From: Flavobacteriales bacterium
GTDB lineage: Bacteria > Bacteroidota > Bacteroidia > Flavobacteriales > Flavobacteriaceae
DNA length: 39,315 nucleotides
NCBI GenBank assembly: GCA_004321735.1
Contig: SGZB01000008.1
Location: 1 to 39,315 of the forward strand
Reading direction: 5' to 3'
The notes beneath the pieces were generated by a model. It searched no databases, was not told the DNA's origin, and worked only from the letters and a program-made list of their open reading frames with translations. The position numbers and the translations under genes are program-made. Position 1 is the stretch's first letter. Each line of letters begins with the position of its first letter. This document shows, piece by piece, positions 17,302-26,073 of the stretch.

Positions 17302-17829
17302 TTATTCAGCTGGCGTTGATGCTCTAGAATAAACCCAGAAACCACCAACTTTACCATCTTCAATATAGAAATCAGCTACATCATATGTAATTACTTCCTC
17401 TCCCTCAACATTTTGAGTTAGTGTATGACCTGTTATTACCCACTCTCCTACTTGACCATCAACTTTCATAGTATATGAAAAGAAAGTATTCCATTGAGGA
17501 TTATTTGAATCAAACCAACCTTCTAAAAACTCTTTGTGAGTTTCTCTGCTTTGTAAGAACTCACCTCTTGGTCCGTAAACAAAGAATTGTCCAAATTGTT
17601 TTGTTGAATCTGCTTCCATCTCAAAAATAGCTTCAACATCAGCAGCGTTATGAGCGTCTAAATATTTATCTATGATATCTAAGTTTGCTGGATCAGCATC
17701 TCTGGCATCTGTTTTGCCATCCGCAGTTGCTAAATAACCTGCAGCTGGATTATCATCACACTCAGGCGCAGCAGTTTCACAAGAAAAAGTAAATACTGCA
17801 ATCAATAATAGTAATAAGTAATTTTTCAT
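17302..17829 (-). CDS. SnoaL/NTF2-like lipoprotein of unknown function
   Basis: A 175-residue protein from the ATG at 17829. An upstream ATG (17850) would add seven residues, but MKNYLLLLLIAVFTFSCETA is a standard lipoprotein signal with Cys 17. The mature part has a SnoaL-like pattern: NLDIIDKYLDAHNAADVEAIFEM, then SRETHKEFLEGWFD and a beta-rich end GEWVITGHTLTQN / VADFYIEDGKVGGFWVYSR. Such small cone-shaped folds bind or isomerise small hydrophobic ligands, but many have no known activity. It lies between two terminators, just after the TonB receptor gene. Confidence 0.7.
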   Translation of the reverse strand: MKNYLLLLLIAVFTFSCETAAPECDDNPAAGYLATADGKTDARDADPANLDIIDKYLDAHNAADVEAIFEMEADSTKQFGQFFVYGPRGEFLQSRETHKEFLEGWFDSNNPQWNTFFSYTMKVDGQVGEWVITGHTLTQNVEGEEVITYDVADFYIEDGKVGGFWVYSRASTPAE

Positions 17830-17861
17830 AATAGTTATTGTTTTACTCAATTAAATTACAA

Positions 17862-17893
17862 AAAAAAAAGCAACCCATGTATGAGTTGCTTTT
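17862..17893 (-). terminator. Intrinsic terminator downstream of the TonB-dependent receptor
   Basis: On the minus strand AAAAGCAAC / GTTGCTTTT forms the stem, followed by at least seven more Ts. The short T-run on the other strand makes minus-strand use more likely. Confidence 0.85.
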
Positions 17894-17915
17894 CTTGTAT
17901 TGATATAATTTCTCT

Positions 17916-20444
17916 TTAGAAATTATGTGTAAGAGTAAATAATGCTTGTTGACCAACCATTGGCATATTAACCATTGTTTGATATTTTTTACCTAAAATA
18001 TTATCAACTGTTAAGTCTAATCTAGTTTTTGAACTTAGAGGTAAACCAACATTTATATCCCATACAGTTCTTTTAGGAACAAATCCATCAAACCAGAACA
18101 CATTAGAATTGCTTGAATTTAATGTATTAATATTCATTGAATTTTGGTATCTGAATGATGCACCGAAGTTCATTCCTTTTTCAGGGTTGTATGCAAAACC
18201 TGCTTTAACTCTGTGCTTTGGAATATTTAAATGATAAACTGCAGGTGAAGTTTCATCTCCTCCAGAAACATCTTCTTTTGTAAATTCTGTTTGATTTACA
18301 AATGAATAATTAGCAAAAAATAAAGCAGAATCATTTATTTCATATGATGTGGCTATATCACTTCCCCAATAATTAATTTCACCGAAATTCATAGCACCAA
18401 AAAAGATTCTACTCATACCGTTCGATTGATCAGCTTGAACTAACCCAAAAGAAGGTATTGAAGCAGCAGTAGCTGCAGCATACTGCCCAGCTATTCCACC
18501 TAAAAACAGAGCATTTTGTTCTGCTACACTTCCAGGTAACCCTGCATTTAGATATATGTTATTAAAAACATTATACATTGTAGAATACATTCCTTGCTGA
18601 GCTGCACCTGGATCTAATGCGACATGTGGCGTTACTTGTCTTGTAGTAACCATATTAGTTTTTCTTATGTTGTATATATCAACAGCGAAAGAGAATTTAC
18701 CCACTGTATTACTATATCCTAACTCATAAGTTGTCTCAGTAGATAATTTAGAAGTATCGCTGCCCATAATATCCATTCTGTTTCCATTACCATCGTGTGT
18801 GTAGAAAGGAGTGAATGCATTGTAAGCTAAAATATCACTTAATAGAGCTCCCGGGTTTTGGAAAGGTAATAATAATAACATATTTCCAGTTGCCATTGCT
18901 TGTTGTGCAACTGCACTAATAAACTGACCTGCAAATAAACCCATTAAAGCAAAATGATCCATTCCCAATCCTTTATAAGGACCTGGATGTATATTATAAA
19001 CTGGATCAAACATTGACCAAGGTTTCCAAGTAGGGTTTGTAAAGGTTATTGCATTTTTATTTCCATAAGGTCCCATATAACCACCATCCCATGAGTTAGC
19101 AGCAAAATCGCTAAATAATGTATAAGCATTATCAGTCGCATGAGATTGACCCATACTTAATCTTAAAGTTCCTCCAGAATTATCATCTATAAAAATGATA
19201 CCTTTAGGTGAGAATGCATTTTGATTGATAACTGAGAAATGATCTACTCTTCCCTGGAATAAAAGATCAATATTGTCAGTTAAGGCTGTAGAGGATTGTA
19301 ATGAAAATCCATAAGTTCTAAAGTCATCTTCGTCTTCGTATGCTCCAAACACTCTTCCTTCTGAATCAAATTTTGTTAATCTATGATCTGCAGTTAATGT
19401 AACATCCGTGCCTAATTTAGGTAATGTTAAATCATATCCAATCTGCGCATGAGATTGTTTGCTTTCAATAGTTTGATCCTGACCTAACCAATAGCTGTAA
19501 TTACCACCGCCAACTTTGTTTGGTGCTTCGTTCGAAGTTACTGTGTACTGAGCAAAAAAGTCATCGAAGTCTAATTTAGCATTAAAGAAAGTACTATGCA
19601 TATCTCTTTTTTCTTCACCCCAAACTTGTCTTCTTTGAATATTTTCAGTTTCATTAGTTCCAAAAGATATAGTTAAATCATAATCTTCGTAGTTATAATA
19701 AAGAGATGTATCAAAGTTAAATGAAGACATCAATGGAATTTGACCTCCTAACGCTTGAGATGTTTGATCACCAACTAACCAGTCTGTGTTTTCAGAGTAG
19801 CTTAAATTGATTTTATATCCAAATGTTTTGTCTTCATTGTGGTCAGCATGTCTTAAGTTAGCAGAAAATAAATTCCAGTTTGACTGAACGTCTGATTCGC
19901 TTCCTGATAAAATTGATGCATTTCCATTTTTATTAATACCACCGCTAGAAATAGCCACTGTAGTTCCTGGGTAATCAAAAGGATTTTTAGTTGTTACACT
20001 AACAACACCAGAGGTTGCATTTAATCCATAAACAGCTCCAGATGATCCTCTTACAACTTCAACTCTAGCTATATCTAGAGCAGATAAGGTAGAAGCTGCA
20101 GCATCAAAAAACTTAAGACCGAAGTTGTTTAATTCTCTACCATCAGAAAGAAACAAGGTTTGAGTTGAAAAAATATCAACACCTTCTCTTAAATGGAGAT
20201 TAAAACTATTAACTCCTTGTCTTGAGATGTTGACACCAACAGTGTTATCAAGAAGTCCTAAAACATTAAAAGTTTTTTTGTTGTTAATTTCTTCATGAGA
20301 AATTATTGTTGTTGAGTTACTTGCACGGTTTAGCTTTTCAGCTGTTCTTGATGCAGCAGTAACTTCATCATCGTTTTGTTGTGCATTAATGTTAAATGAA
20401 AACAACATTAATAATGCAAAAAACTGATAATATAAATTTTTCAT
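17916..20444 (-). CDS. TonB-dependent outer-membrane receptor
   Basis: An 842-residue protein with a signal peptide ending NINAQQ. The plug domain follows (about 25-160: NVLGLLDNTVGVNISRQG, LDIARVEVVRGSSGAVYG, SGVVSVTTKNP), then a 22-strand-type barrel ending in TLTHNF with terminal Phe. There is no N-terminal carboxypeptidase-like domain and no SusD next to it, so it is not a classic polysaccharide system. Extracellular loops around 490-560 and 640-690 are unusually rich in Ala, Gly and hydrophobics (FALMGLFAGQFISAVAQQ). It lies 50 bases downstream of an acyl-CoA synthetase on the same strand, suggesting a lipid-like ligand. That ligand is inference. Confidence 0.9.
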   Translation of the reverse strand: MKNLYYQFFALLMLFSFNINAQQNDDEVTAASRTAEKLNRASNSTTIISHEEINNKKTFNVLGLLDNTVGVNISRQGVNSFNLHLREGVDIFSTQTLFLSDGRELNNFGLKFFDAAASTLSALDIARVEVVRGSSGAVYGLNATSGVVSVTTKNPFDYPGTTVAISSGGINKNGNASILSGSESDVQSNWNLFSANLRHADHNEDKTFGYKINLSYSENTDWLVGDQTSQALGGQIPLMSSFNFDTSLYYNYEDYDLTISFGTNETENIQRRQVWGEEKRDMHSTFFNAKLDFDDFFAQYTVTSNEAPNKVGGGNYSYWLGQDQTIESKQSHAQIGYDLTLPKLGTDVTLTADHRLTKFDSEGRVFGAYEDEDDFRTYGFSLQSSTALTDNIDLLFQGRVDHFSVINQNAFSPKGIIFIDDNSGGTLRLSMGQSHATDNAYTLFSDFAANSWDGGYMGPYGNKNAITFTNPTWKPWSMFDPVYNIHPGPYKGLGMDHFALMGLFAGQFISAVAQQAMATGNMLLLLPFQNPGALLSDILAYNAFTPFYTHDGNGNRMDIMGSDTSKLSTETTYELGYSNTVGKFSFAVDIYNIRKTNMVTTRQVTPHVALDPGAAQQGMYSTMYNVFNNIYLNAGLPGSVAEQNALFLGGIAGQYAAATAASIPSFGLVQADQSNGMSRIFFGAMNFGEINYWGSDIATSYEINDSALFFANYSFVNQTEFTKEDVSGGDETSPAVYHLNIPKHRVKAGFAYNPEKGMNFGASFRYQNSMNINTLNSSNSNVFWFDGFVPKRTVWDINVGLPLSSKTRLDLTVDNILGKKYQTMVNMPMVGQQALFTLTHNF

Positions 20445-20494
20445 AGTTGATTAATTTTTGTGAATTTAACAATATTTTATGAGAAATTTAACTT

Positions 20495-22168
20495 TTAGAT
20501 AATATACCCCCAGATAACTTCCTCTGTAGCATTGTACCAATTTTGATATTTTGAAGAAAAAGCTTCGTCAATCTTTGCTCTTTTAATCTTTAAAGTTGGG
20601 GTTGTTAAACCATTTTCAGGTTTCCAGTCCTCAGAAAGAAGAATGATTTTCTTTACCTTTTTGTATCCGTCGGCAGTTGAATTGAAATCCAAAAGAATTT
20701 TTTTCAAACTCTCCTTTGTTTTTTCTTTATCATTTAATGCTTGTTCATTTGGCACAGCAAGTAATATAGGCTGAGCTAAACCAAGCCCAACAATACATAA
20801 CTGTTGAAAAAGGTTCGATTTCTCAAACTTTTCTTCAATTAGATGAGGTTCTATATATTTTCCTTTTGATGTTTTAAAAATATCTTTTACTCTTCCAGTT
20901 ATATGTAAATATCCATTATCATCTAGATGCCCTTTGTCTCCTGTATTAAACCATCCATCAACTAAAACTTCATTAGTATAATCCGGGTTTTTATAATACT
21001 CTTTCAGTAAATATGGACTCTTATTGAGAATCTCACCATTTTCTCCAATTTTAATTTCAACTTGATCCCATGGTTTTCCAACAGAACCCTTACCATCAGC
21101 TGTTGTAGTATCTAGATAAGAACAAACACAACAATTTTCTGTCATTCCATAACCATTAAGAATATTAATTCCTAGTCTACCATACCATTCAATCAAATCC
21201 TGAGGGAGAAAAGCAGCACCGCTCACAATTGCATTTGCATTTGACCAGCCCAACGATTTTCTTACTTTTTTCTTAATCAAGGATGATATTATTGGAACAC
21301 TTAAAAGAAAGTTTAATCTTTTTTGTGGCATTTTTTCTAAAATCTTGTCTTTGAATTTATTGTAAATTCTAGGAACACCAGCGAACGTTGTAGGTTGCAC
21401 ATCGGCTAAATTTTTTGGAAAAGATTCAAGTGATTCAACAAATGACATTGTACCACCATATCTCATGCATTGAAATTCAAGGACAACTCTTTCAAAAATG
21501 TGATTTAAAGGTAAATAAGAGAAAAAACTATTATTACCGTTTCTGTCCATCCCCAATGGATTCACATCGCTTTCAACAATGATTTTTGTTAAAAATATAG
21601 TTCTGTAATCTAAAACAACCCCTTTTGGATCTCCAGTTGTTCCAGAGGTAAATACAATTGTCCAAATATCATCAAGCTCAGGGTAGTAGTCTTCTTTTTG
21701 AGGTTCATTATTTTTTAAAAGATCTTCCCATTTATCAGAATTATTAATAACCGAATGATTTTCATAATGAGGGAAAGAAATAACTGGAATATTTTTAACA
21801 CCTTTAGATTGTTCATCCCAATTTTCTAACTTTCCTGCAAACAATAACTTAACTTCTCCAAAATCAATTAACTTTTCAAGTTCAAAAGATTGAAGTGTAG
21901 GAAAAAAAGGGACTGAAATATGACCAGCCATCATTACGGCCAAATCAGCAATTATCCACTCTCTACAGTTTTTTGAAATAAGTCCAATGTTAGATTTTGG
22001 CGTAAGGTTATAACTACTAATTGCAGTTGCCATTTTTCTAGCCATTACTCCAACTTCACCCCAGGTATATTCTTCCCAATTATCACCAAATGGCTGTCTT
22101 AAAAAAGGGTCATTAGCTTTTTCTTTTTCCCATTTGTAAAATGGAAAATCATAATATTTGTTATCCAT
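20495..22168 (-). CDS. Long-chain acyl-CoA synthetase (AMP-binding)
   Basis: A 557-residue adenylate-forming enzyme, activating fatty acids to acyl-CoA with ATP. The phosphate loop is TIVFTSGTTGDPKGVVLDY near 175. GYGMTENCCVCSY (A5 motif) lies near 345, GWFNTGDKGHLDDNGYLHITGR near 415 and VKDIFKTSKGKYIEPHLIEEKF (hinge, long-chain type) near 435. It lacks a signal peptide, so it is cytoplasmic or membrane-associated. It is divergent from the carboxylase operon with 80 bases between, and upstream of the TonB receptor on its own strand. Confidence 0.92.
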   Translation of the reverse strand: MDNKYYDFPFYKWEKEKANDPFLRQPFGDNWEEYTWGEVGVMARKMATAISSYNLTPKSNIGLISKNCREWIIADLAVMMAGHISVPFFPTLQSFELEKLIDFGEVKLLFAGKLENWDEQSKGVKNIPVISFPHYENHSVINNSDKWEDLLKNNEPQKEDYYPELDDIWTIVFTSGTTGDPKGVVLDYRTIFLTKIIVESDVNPLGMDRNGNNSFFSYLPLNHIFERVVLEFQCMRYGGTMSFVESLESFPKNLADVQPTTFAGVPRIYNKFKDKILEKMPQKRLNFLLSVPIISSLIKKKVRKSLGWSNANAIVSGAAFLPQDLIEWYGRLGINILNGYGMTENCCVCSYLDTTTADGKGSVGKPWDQVEIKIGENGEILNKSPYLLKEYYKNPDYTNEVLVDGWFNTGDKGHLDDNGYLHITGRVKDIFKTSKGKYIEPHLIEEKFEKSNLFQQLCIVGLGLAQPILLAVPNEQALNDKEKTKESLKKILLDFNSTADGYKKVKKIILLSEDWKPENGLTTPTLKIKRAKIDEAFSSKYQNWYNATEEVIWGYII

Positions 22169-22248
22169 AATTAACTAAATATAGTTTTTTTTTAAAATAT
22201 AATATTAGCATTATAGTTGATAAGAATATTTAACTTAGTCTATCTAAA

Positions 22249-23847
22249 ATGAAGAAATTTAAATCCACAATAAACAACAGAAGTGCTTCTTTCAAAAACA
22301 ATAAGAAGGCTATGTTAAAACTTGTTAAAAAGTTAAACGGATTTTTGAAATTATCTAAAAGTGCTGGATCTCCAGGAGCACTTATAAAAGCTAAACAAAG
22401 AGGAAAATCTTTGAGTTCTGAAAAACTAAATCTTATTCTTGATAAAGACTCGCCATTCTTAGAATTAATGTCATTAGCTGGTATGGGGCATGAAAATGGT
22501 TTTGGTCCAGGTGGTACTACATCTTGCATACTTGGTTTTGTTTCAAATAAATTATGCCTTATTAATTCAAATATTGGAACTAAAAAAGGTGGTGTAGTTG
22601 ATTACGCAACAAGTCTAAAGAATTTAAGAATAGGTCAAATTGCTGAGGAAAATAAACTTACCTTGATTAATCTAGTTGAAAGTGGAGGTGCCAACCTTCC
22701 TGATCAAGATAAAGTATTTACCAATTATGGTAAAATGTTTTATGATATGTCAAGAAGATCAAAAAAAGGTATCATGACTATTTCTATTGTATTTGGAAAT
22801 GCAACAGCTGGAGGTGCTTATGTCCCTGGAATGTCTGATTTCAATATCATGCAGAAGAATCAAGCAAAAGTTTTTTTAGCTGGTCCTCCACTTGTAAAAA
22901 TGGCTACTGGTGAGGAATCATCCGACGAGGAATTGGGTGGAGCTAAAATGCATAGTAACCTTTCCGGTGTTTCTGATTTTTTGGCAAATGATGAAAAAGA
23001 AGCCATAGAAATGGCGAGAAGTATTGTAGACAATGTAATTGATGATAAGATAGTTGATTCAGGTGAAGATGCTAACCCACCTATTTATGATAATGATGAA
23101 ATACTTGGAATAATTCCCGAAAATTTAAAAACTCCATTTGATATTAGAGATCTAATAGTAAGATTTGTTGATAATTCTATTTTTGAAGAATTTAAGAGTA
23201 ATTACGGAATAACAATGAAATGCGGATGGGCTAAAATCAATAACCATAAAGTGGGTATCATAGCAAGTAATGGGGTGATTTTTAGTGAGTCTGCAAAAAA
23301 AGCAACACAATTTATACTACTCGCTAATAAAAATAATATACCTATTCTTTTCATACATAACACTACTGGTTTTATGGTTGGAAAAAGACATGAGCAAATG
23401 GGTATATTAAATCATGGCTCTCAATTGGTTCATGCAGTTGCTGGAAGTGAAGTTCCACATATTACACTTTTGGTTGGTAATTCTTATGGTGCAGGTAATT
23501 ATGCGATGTGCGGTAGATCATTTAATCCAAGGTTTTTATTTGCATACCCTAATGTAGAATCTGGGGTTATGGGTGCAGAGCAATTAGCAGGAGTTATGGA
23601 ATTGATAAAAATCAATGCTGCAAAAAACAAAAACGAAAAGTTAAATAAGAGACAGCTAAATAAGGAAAAAAAGGAATTAATAATCAGTGCAAAAGAAAAA
23701 TCTAGTATTTGGCATACAACATCTGAGGTTTTAGATGATGGGGTTATTGACCCTAGAGACACAAGAAAATACCTTTCATTGTGTTTTGAAGTGATTTATA
23801 AAGAAAAAATAAATGGATCAAAATCCTATGGTACTTTTAGAATATAA
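22249..23847 (+). CDS. Acyl-CoA carboxylase, carboxyltransferase (beta) subunit
   Basis: A 532-residue biotin-dependent carboxyltransferase of the PccB/MccB/AccD group. The N-terminal half holds LVESGGANLPDQDKVFTNYGKMF, FGNATAGGAYVPGMSD (first oxyanion glycines) and ATGEESSDEELGGAKMHSNLSGVSD. The second half has NTTGFMVGKRHEQMGILNHG, VGNSYGAGNYAMCGRSFNPRFLF and VMGAEQLAGVM. The sequence favours a branched or medium acyl-CoA substrate over acetyl-CoA but does not decide it. The biotin-carrying alpha subunit is not in the window, so the partner must be elsewhere. It leads a four-gene operon. Confidence 0.9.
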   Translation: MKKFKSTINNRSASFKNNKKAMLKLVKKLNGFLKLSKSAGSPGALIKAKQRGKSLSSEKLNLILDKDSPFLELMSLAGMGHENGFGPGGTTSCILGFVSNKLCLINSNIGTKKGGVVDYATSLKNLRIGQIAEENKLTLINLVESGGANLPDQDKVFTNYGKMFYDMSRRSKKGIMTISIVFGNATAGGAYVPGMSDFNIMQKNQAKVFLAGPPLVKMATGEESSDEELGGAKMHSNLSGVSDFLANDEKEAIEMARSIVDNVIDDKIVDSGEDANPPIYDNDEILGIIPENLKTPFDIRDLIVRFVDNSIFEEFKSNYGITMKCGWAKINNHKVGIIASNGVIFSESAKKATQFILLANKNNIPILFIHNTTGFMVGKRHEQMGILNHGSQLVHAVAGSEVPHITLLVGNSYGAGNYAMCGRSFNPRFLFAYPNVESGVMGAEQLAGVMELIKINAAKNKNEKLNKRQLNKEKKELIISAKEKSSIWHTTSEVLDDGVIDPRDTRKYLSLCFEVIYKEKINGSKSYGTFRI

Positions 23848-23849
23848 AC

Positions 23850-24617
23850 ATGTTTTTTAAGGAAGAATACATAGAAAATTACGATTTCAGCTTAAACAAA
23901 TTTACGTTAGTTAATATCACAGATAATTTTTTAGAAATAACCCTAAACAGAAACGAGAAAAAGAATGCGCTGAGCACAGAGATGATTAAAGAACTAGCTG
24001 TTTGCACCGATTATGCAAATACTAAAAAAGAAATAAGAGGTGTTATTTACAAGTCTTCTGGAGATACATTTTGTGCTGGTCTAGATTTAAAAAATTTAGA
24101 AACCAATGAAGATGTTTTTTTAGGTGATGTTTTTAATAAACTAGAAAAACCAAAACTAGCTGTTATTGAAGGAAATGTTTATGGTGGAGGTTTATTGTTT
24201 TTATCTTGCAGTGATTTCATAATAGCAAAAAAAGACTTAATTTTTTCCCTCACTGAAACTAAAAGAGGTCTATTCCCATATCAAATAATGCACTCGTTTT
24301 CAATGGTTATGCCTCCAAAAATAGCGTTAAAGTTATGTGTACATGCCTCTGCTTTTAATTCAGAAGAAGCACAGAAATACAACCTAATAGACATCATAAC
24401 CGATGACATTGAGTTACAAATTAGAGAATGGAAAAATTCTATAAATCAAGGATCACCTAATGCTATAAATTCGGGGATTAAGGTATTTAACAAATTATAC
24501 CATAACAAAGACACAATCGCATACCTAAATAAAGAATTAGATTTATTAAAAGAATCTGATGATGCTAAAGAGGGAATAAAAGCTTTTATTGAAAAAAGAG
24601 ATCCAGAATGGAAATAA
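23850..24617 (+). CDS. Enoyl-CoA hydratase/isomerase family protein
   Basis: A 255-residue crotonase-fold enzyme. LNRNEKKNALSTEMI and SSGDTFCAGLDLKNLE form the first oxyanion loop, and EGNVYGGGLLFLSCSDFIIA the second. LTETKRGLFPYQIM places a Glu where LiuC/AtuE-type glutaconyl-CoA hydratases have the catalytic one. It follows the carboxylase by 2 bases, which is the order of leucine or acyclic-terpenoid type breakdown: carboxylation, then hydration of a glutaconyl-CoA. The next gene begins inside its last codons (10-base overlap). Confidence 0.87.
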   Translation: MFFKEEYIENYDFSLNKFTLVNITDNFLEITLNRNEKKNALSTEMIKELAVCTDYANTKKEIRGVIYKSSGDTFCAGLDLKNLETNEDVFLGDVFNKLEKPKLAVIEGNVYGGGLLFLSCSDFIIAKKDLIFSLTETKRGLFPYQIMHSFSMVMPPKIALKLCVHASAFNSEEAQKYNLIDIITDDIELQIREWKNSINQGSPNAINSGIKVFNKLYHNKDTIAYLNKELDLLKESDDAKEGIKAFIEKRDPEWK

Positions 24618-25057
24618 ATAATAAAACTGTAAGAATAGTACAGTTACCAAAAGCTTATCCCTCAAGAGAAATGTGGATGATGAGTGAAGAAAACTTTGAC
24701 CTTCAGCTAAAAGAAAATGAATTTATTGTCAAGAATGAATTTATTTTCTTAGATGATAGAACCTTAGAATATTTAAATAAAGAATCATCAAAAATTTTAA
24801 ATAAAGTCATGTTTGCTATAACCTTTGGAAAAGTTTTAGAATCTAAAAATGTAAACTATGTTAAAAATGATGTTGTAATTGGTAATGGTGGCGTACAAGA
24901 CTATTGTATAACAAATGAAAAAATATTTAATAAAGTTGATAATAATTCATATTTGTTGGATGAAGATGAATGTCATGAAGGAATACATAACTTTCATAAT
25001 ATTTTAATGAAATTATATGATGATAAAAAAAAAGGTAAATTAGTTTTAAAGATTTAA
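24608..25057 (+). CDS. Shortened MDR (CurA-like) protein lacking the Rossmann domain
   Basis: A 149-residue intact frame. Residues 7-115 resemble the N-terminal GroES-like domain of NADP-dependent CurA/leukotriene B4 dehydrogenase-type reductases: VRIVQLPKAYPSREMWMM, ENEFIVKNEFIFLDDRTLEYL, ITFGKVLESKNV, DVVIGNGGVQDYCI. The last about 30 residues (HEGIHNFHNILMKLYDDKKKGKLVLKI) match the C-terminal tail of the same family (normally EGLENAPEALLGLFEGKNFGKLVVKV). The NADPH-binding middle, about 190 residues, is missing, so it cannot be an ordinary reductase. The match is from memory. It sits with overlap inside a tightly packed operon, which argues against simple decay. Confidence 0.65.
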   Translation: MEINNKTVRIVQLPKAYPSREMWMMSEENFDLQLKENEFIVKNEFIFLDDRTLEYLNKESSKILNKVMFAITFGKVLESKNVNYVKNDVVIGNGGVQDYCITNEKIFNKVDNNSYLLDEDECHEGIHNFHNILMKLYDDKKKGKLVLKI

Positions 25058-25059
25058 TC

Positions 25060-26037
25060 ATGAGTAAACCAGAATTCTTCAACAACCTAAGTCTACCTGC
25101 AGTAGCAGCTCCAATGTTTCTTATTTCAGGTCCGAAACTAGTTATCGAATGTTGTAAGAATGGGATTGTTGGAACTTTTCCAGCCTTAAATCAAAGAACA
25201 ACTGAAGGTTTTGAAGAATGGGTCATACAGATTAAAACTGAGCTTGAAGAGTTTGAAAAAGAAACTGGAAAAAAAGCTGCTCCATTTGGAGTAAATCTTA
25301 TCGTTCACAATACTAATCCCAGAATAAAAGCAGATCTTAAGGTTTGTGTTAAACATAAAGTTCCTCTAATTATAACTTCTCTTGGTGCTGTTTCCCAATT
25401 AGTAGGTGCCATTCATTCTTACGGTGGTCTGGTATATCATGATATTATTAAAAAAAGACATGCAGAAAAAGCTATGGAAGCAGGCGTTGATGGTTTGATT
25501 CTAGTATCAGCTGGAGCAGGAGGACATGGTGGAACACTAAATCCTATCTCACTAATTTCTGAAATTAGAACTTTCTTTAAAAAAACAATTTTACTCTCTG
25601 GTTGCATTAGCAACGGTAGAGATATAGCTTCAGCATTACAAATGGGTGCAGATTTAGCATATATGGGAACTAGATTTATAAATACAAAGGAGAGCTTGGC
25701 TGATGAAGATTATAAAAATATGATTATAAACTCAACTGCAGATGACATAATCTATACAGCAGTAGTTTCAGGTGTAAAAGCAAACTTCATTAAACAAAGT
25801 CTTGAAACAATGGGAATTACTGAAGATGATTGGAGCAAAACAAAAAAAATAAACTTTGGAGAAGAATTGGACGCAGCAAAAGCTGAGGCAAAAGCTTGGA
25901 AAACAATTTGGTCTGCAGGTCAAGGTGTTACAAGTATTAAAGATTGTCCACATGTAAGTGAACTAATTTCAGACCTAAAATCAGAGTTTATTGATTCAAT
26001 TCAAGAGCAATTCCAATTATTACAAAACTTTAAATAA
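25060..26037 (+). CDS. Nitronate monooxygenase-like FMN protein
   Basis: A 325-residue TIM-barrel flavoprotein of the NMO / 2-nitropropane dioxygenase family. The N terminus PAVAAPMFLISGPKLVIECC, the FMN phosphate region VSAGAGGHGGTLNP with the active-site His, and SGCISNGRDIASALQMGADLAYMGTRFI are all family landmarks. Members oxidise propionate-3-nitronate or related compounds, or act as enoyl reductases like FabK. In this operon with a carboxylase and hydratase, a reaction on an acyl-CoA or toxic side product is possible but unproven. It ends the operon, and a terminator follows at once. Confidence 0.85.
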   Translation: MSKPEFFNNLSLPAVAAPMFLISGPKLVIECCKNGIVGTFPALNQRTTEGFEEWVIQIKTELEEFEKETGKKAAPFGVNLIVHNTNPRIKADLKVCVKHKVPLIITSLGAVSQLVGAIHSYGGLVYHDIIKKRHAEKAMEAGVDGLILVSAGAGGHGGTLNPISLISEIRTFFKKTILLSGCISNGRDIASALQMGADLAYMGTRFINTKESLADEDYKNMIINSTADDIIYTAVVSGVKANFIKQSLETMGITEDDWSKTKKINFGEELDAAKAEAKAWKTIWSAGQGVTSIKDCPHVSELISDLKSEFIDSIQEQFQLLQNFK

Positions 26038-26066
26038 AAAAAAACCCGCAAAAAGCGGGTTTTTAG
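26036..26066. terminator. Bidirectional terminator after the NMO-like gene
   Basis: The GC-rich stem AAACCCGC / GCGGGTTT has a five-A loop, with T5 following on the plus strand and T9 on the minus strand. It is shared by two convergent genes. Confidence 0.9.
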
Positions 26067-26073
26067 TTTTAGA

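Noticed and set aside
22230-22529. Minus-strand frame of 99 codons opposite the start of the carboxylase gene
   Set aside because: It is antisense to conserved carboxyltransferase sequence, and its product looks like a shadow translation.
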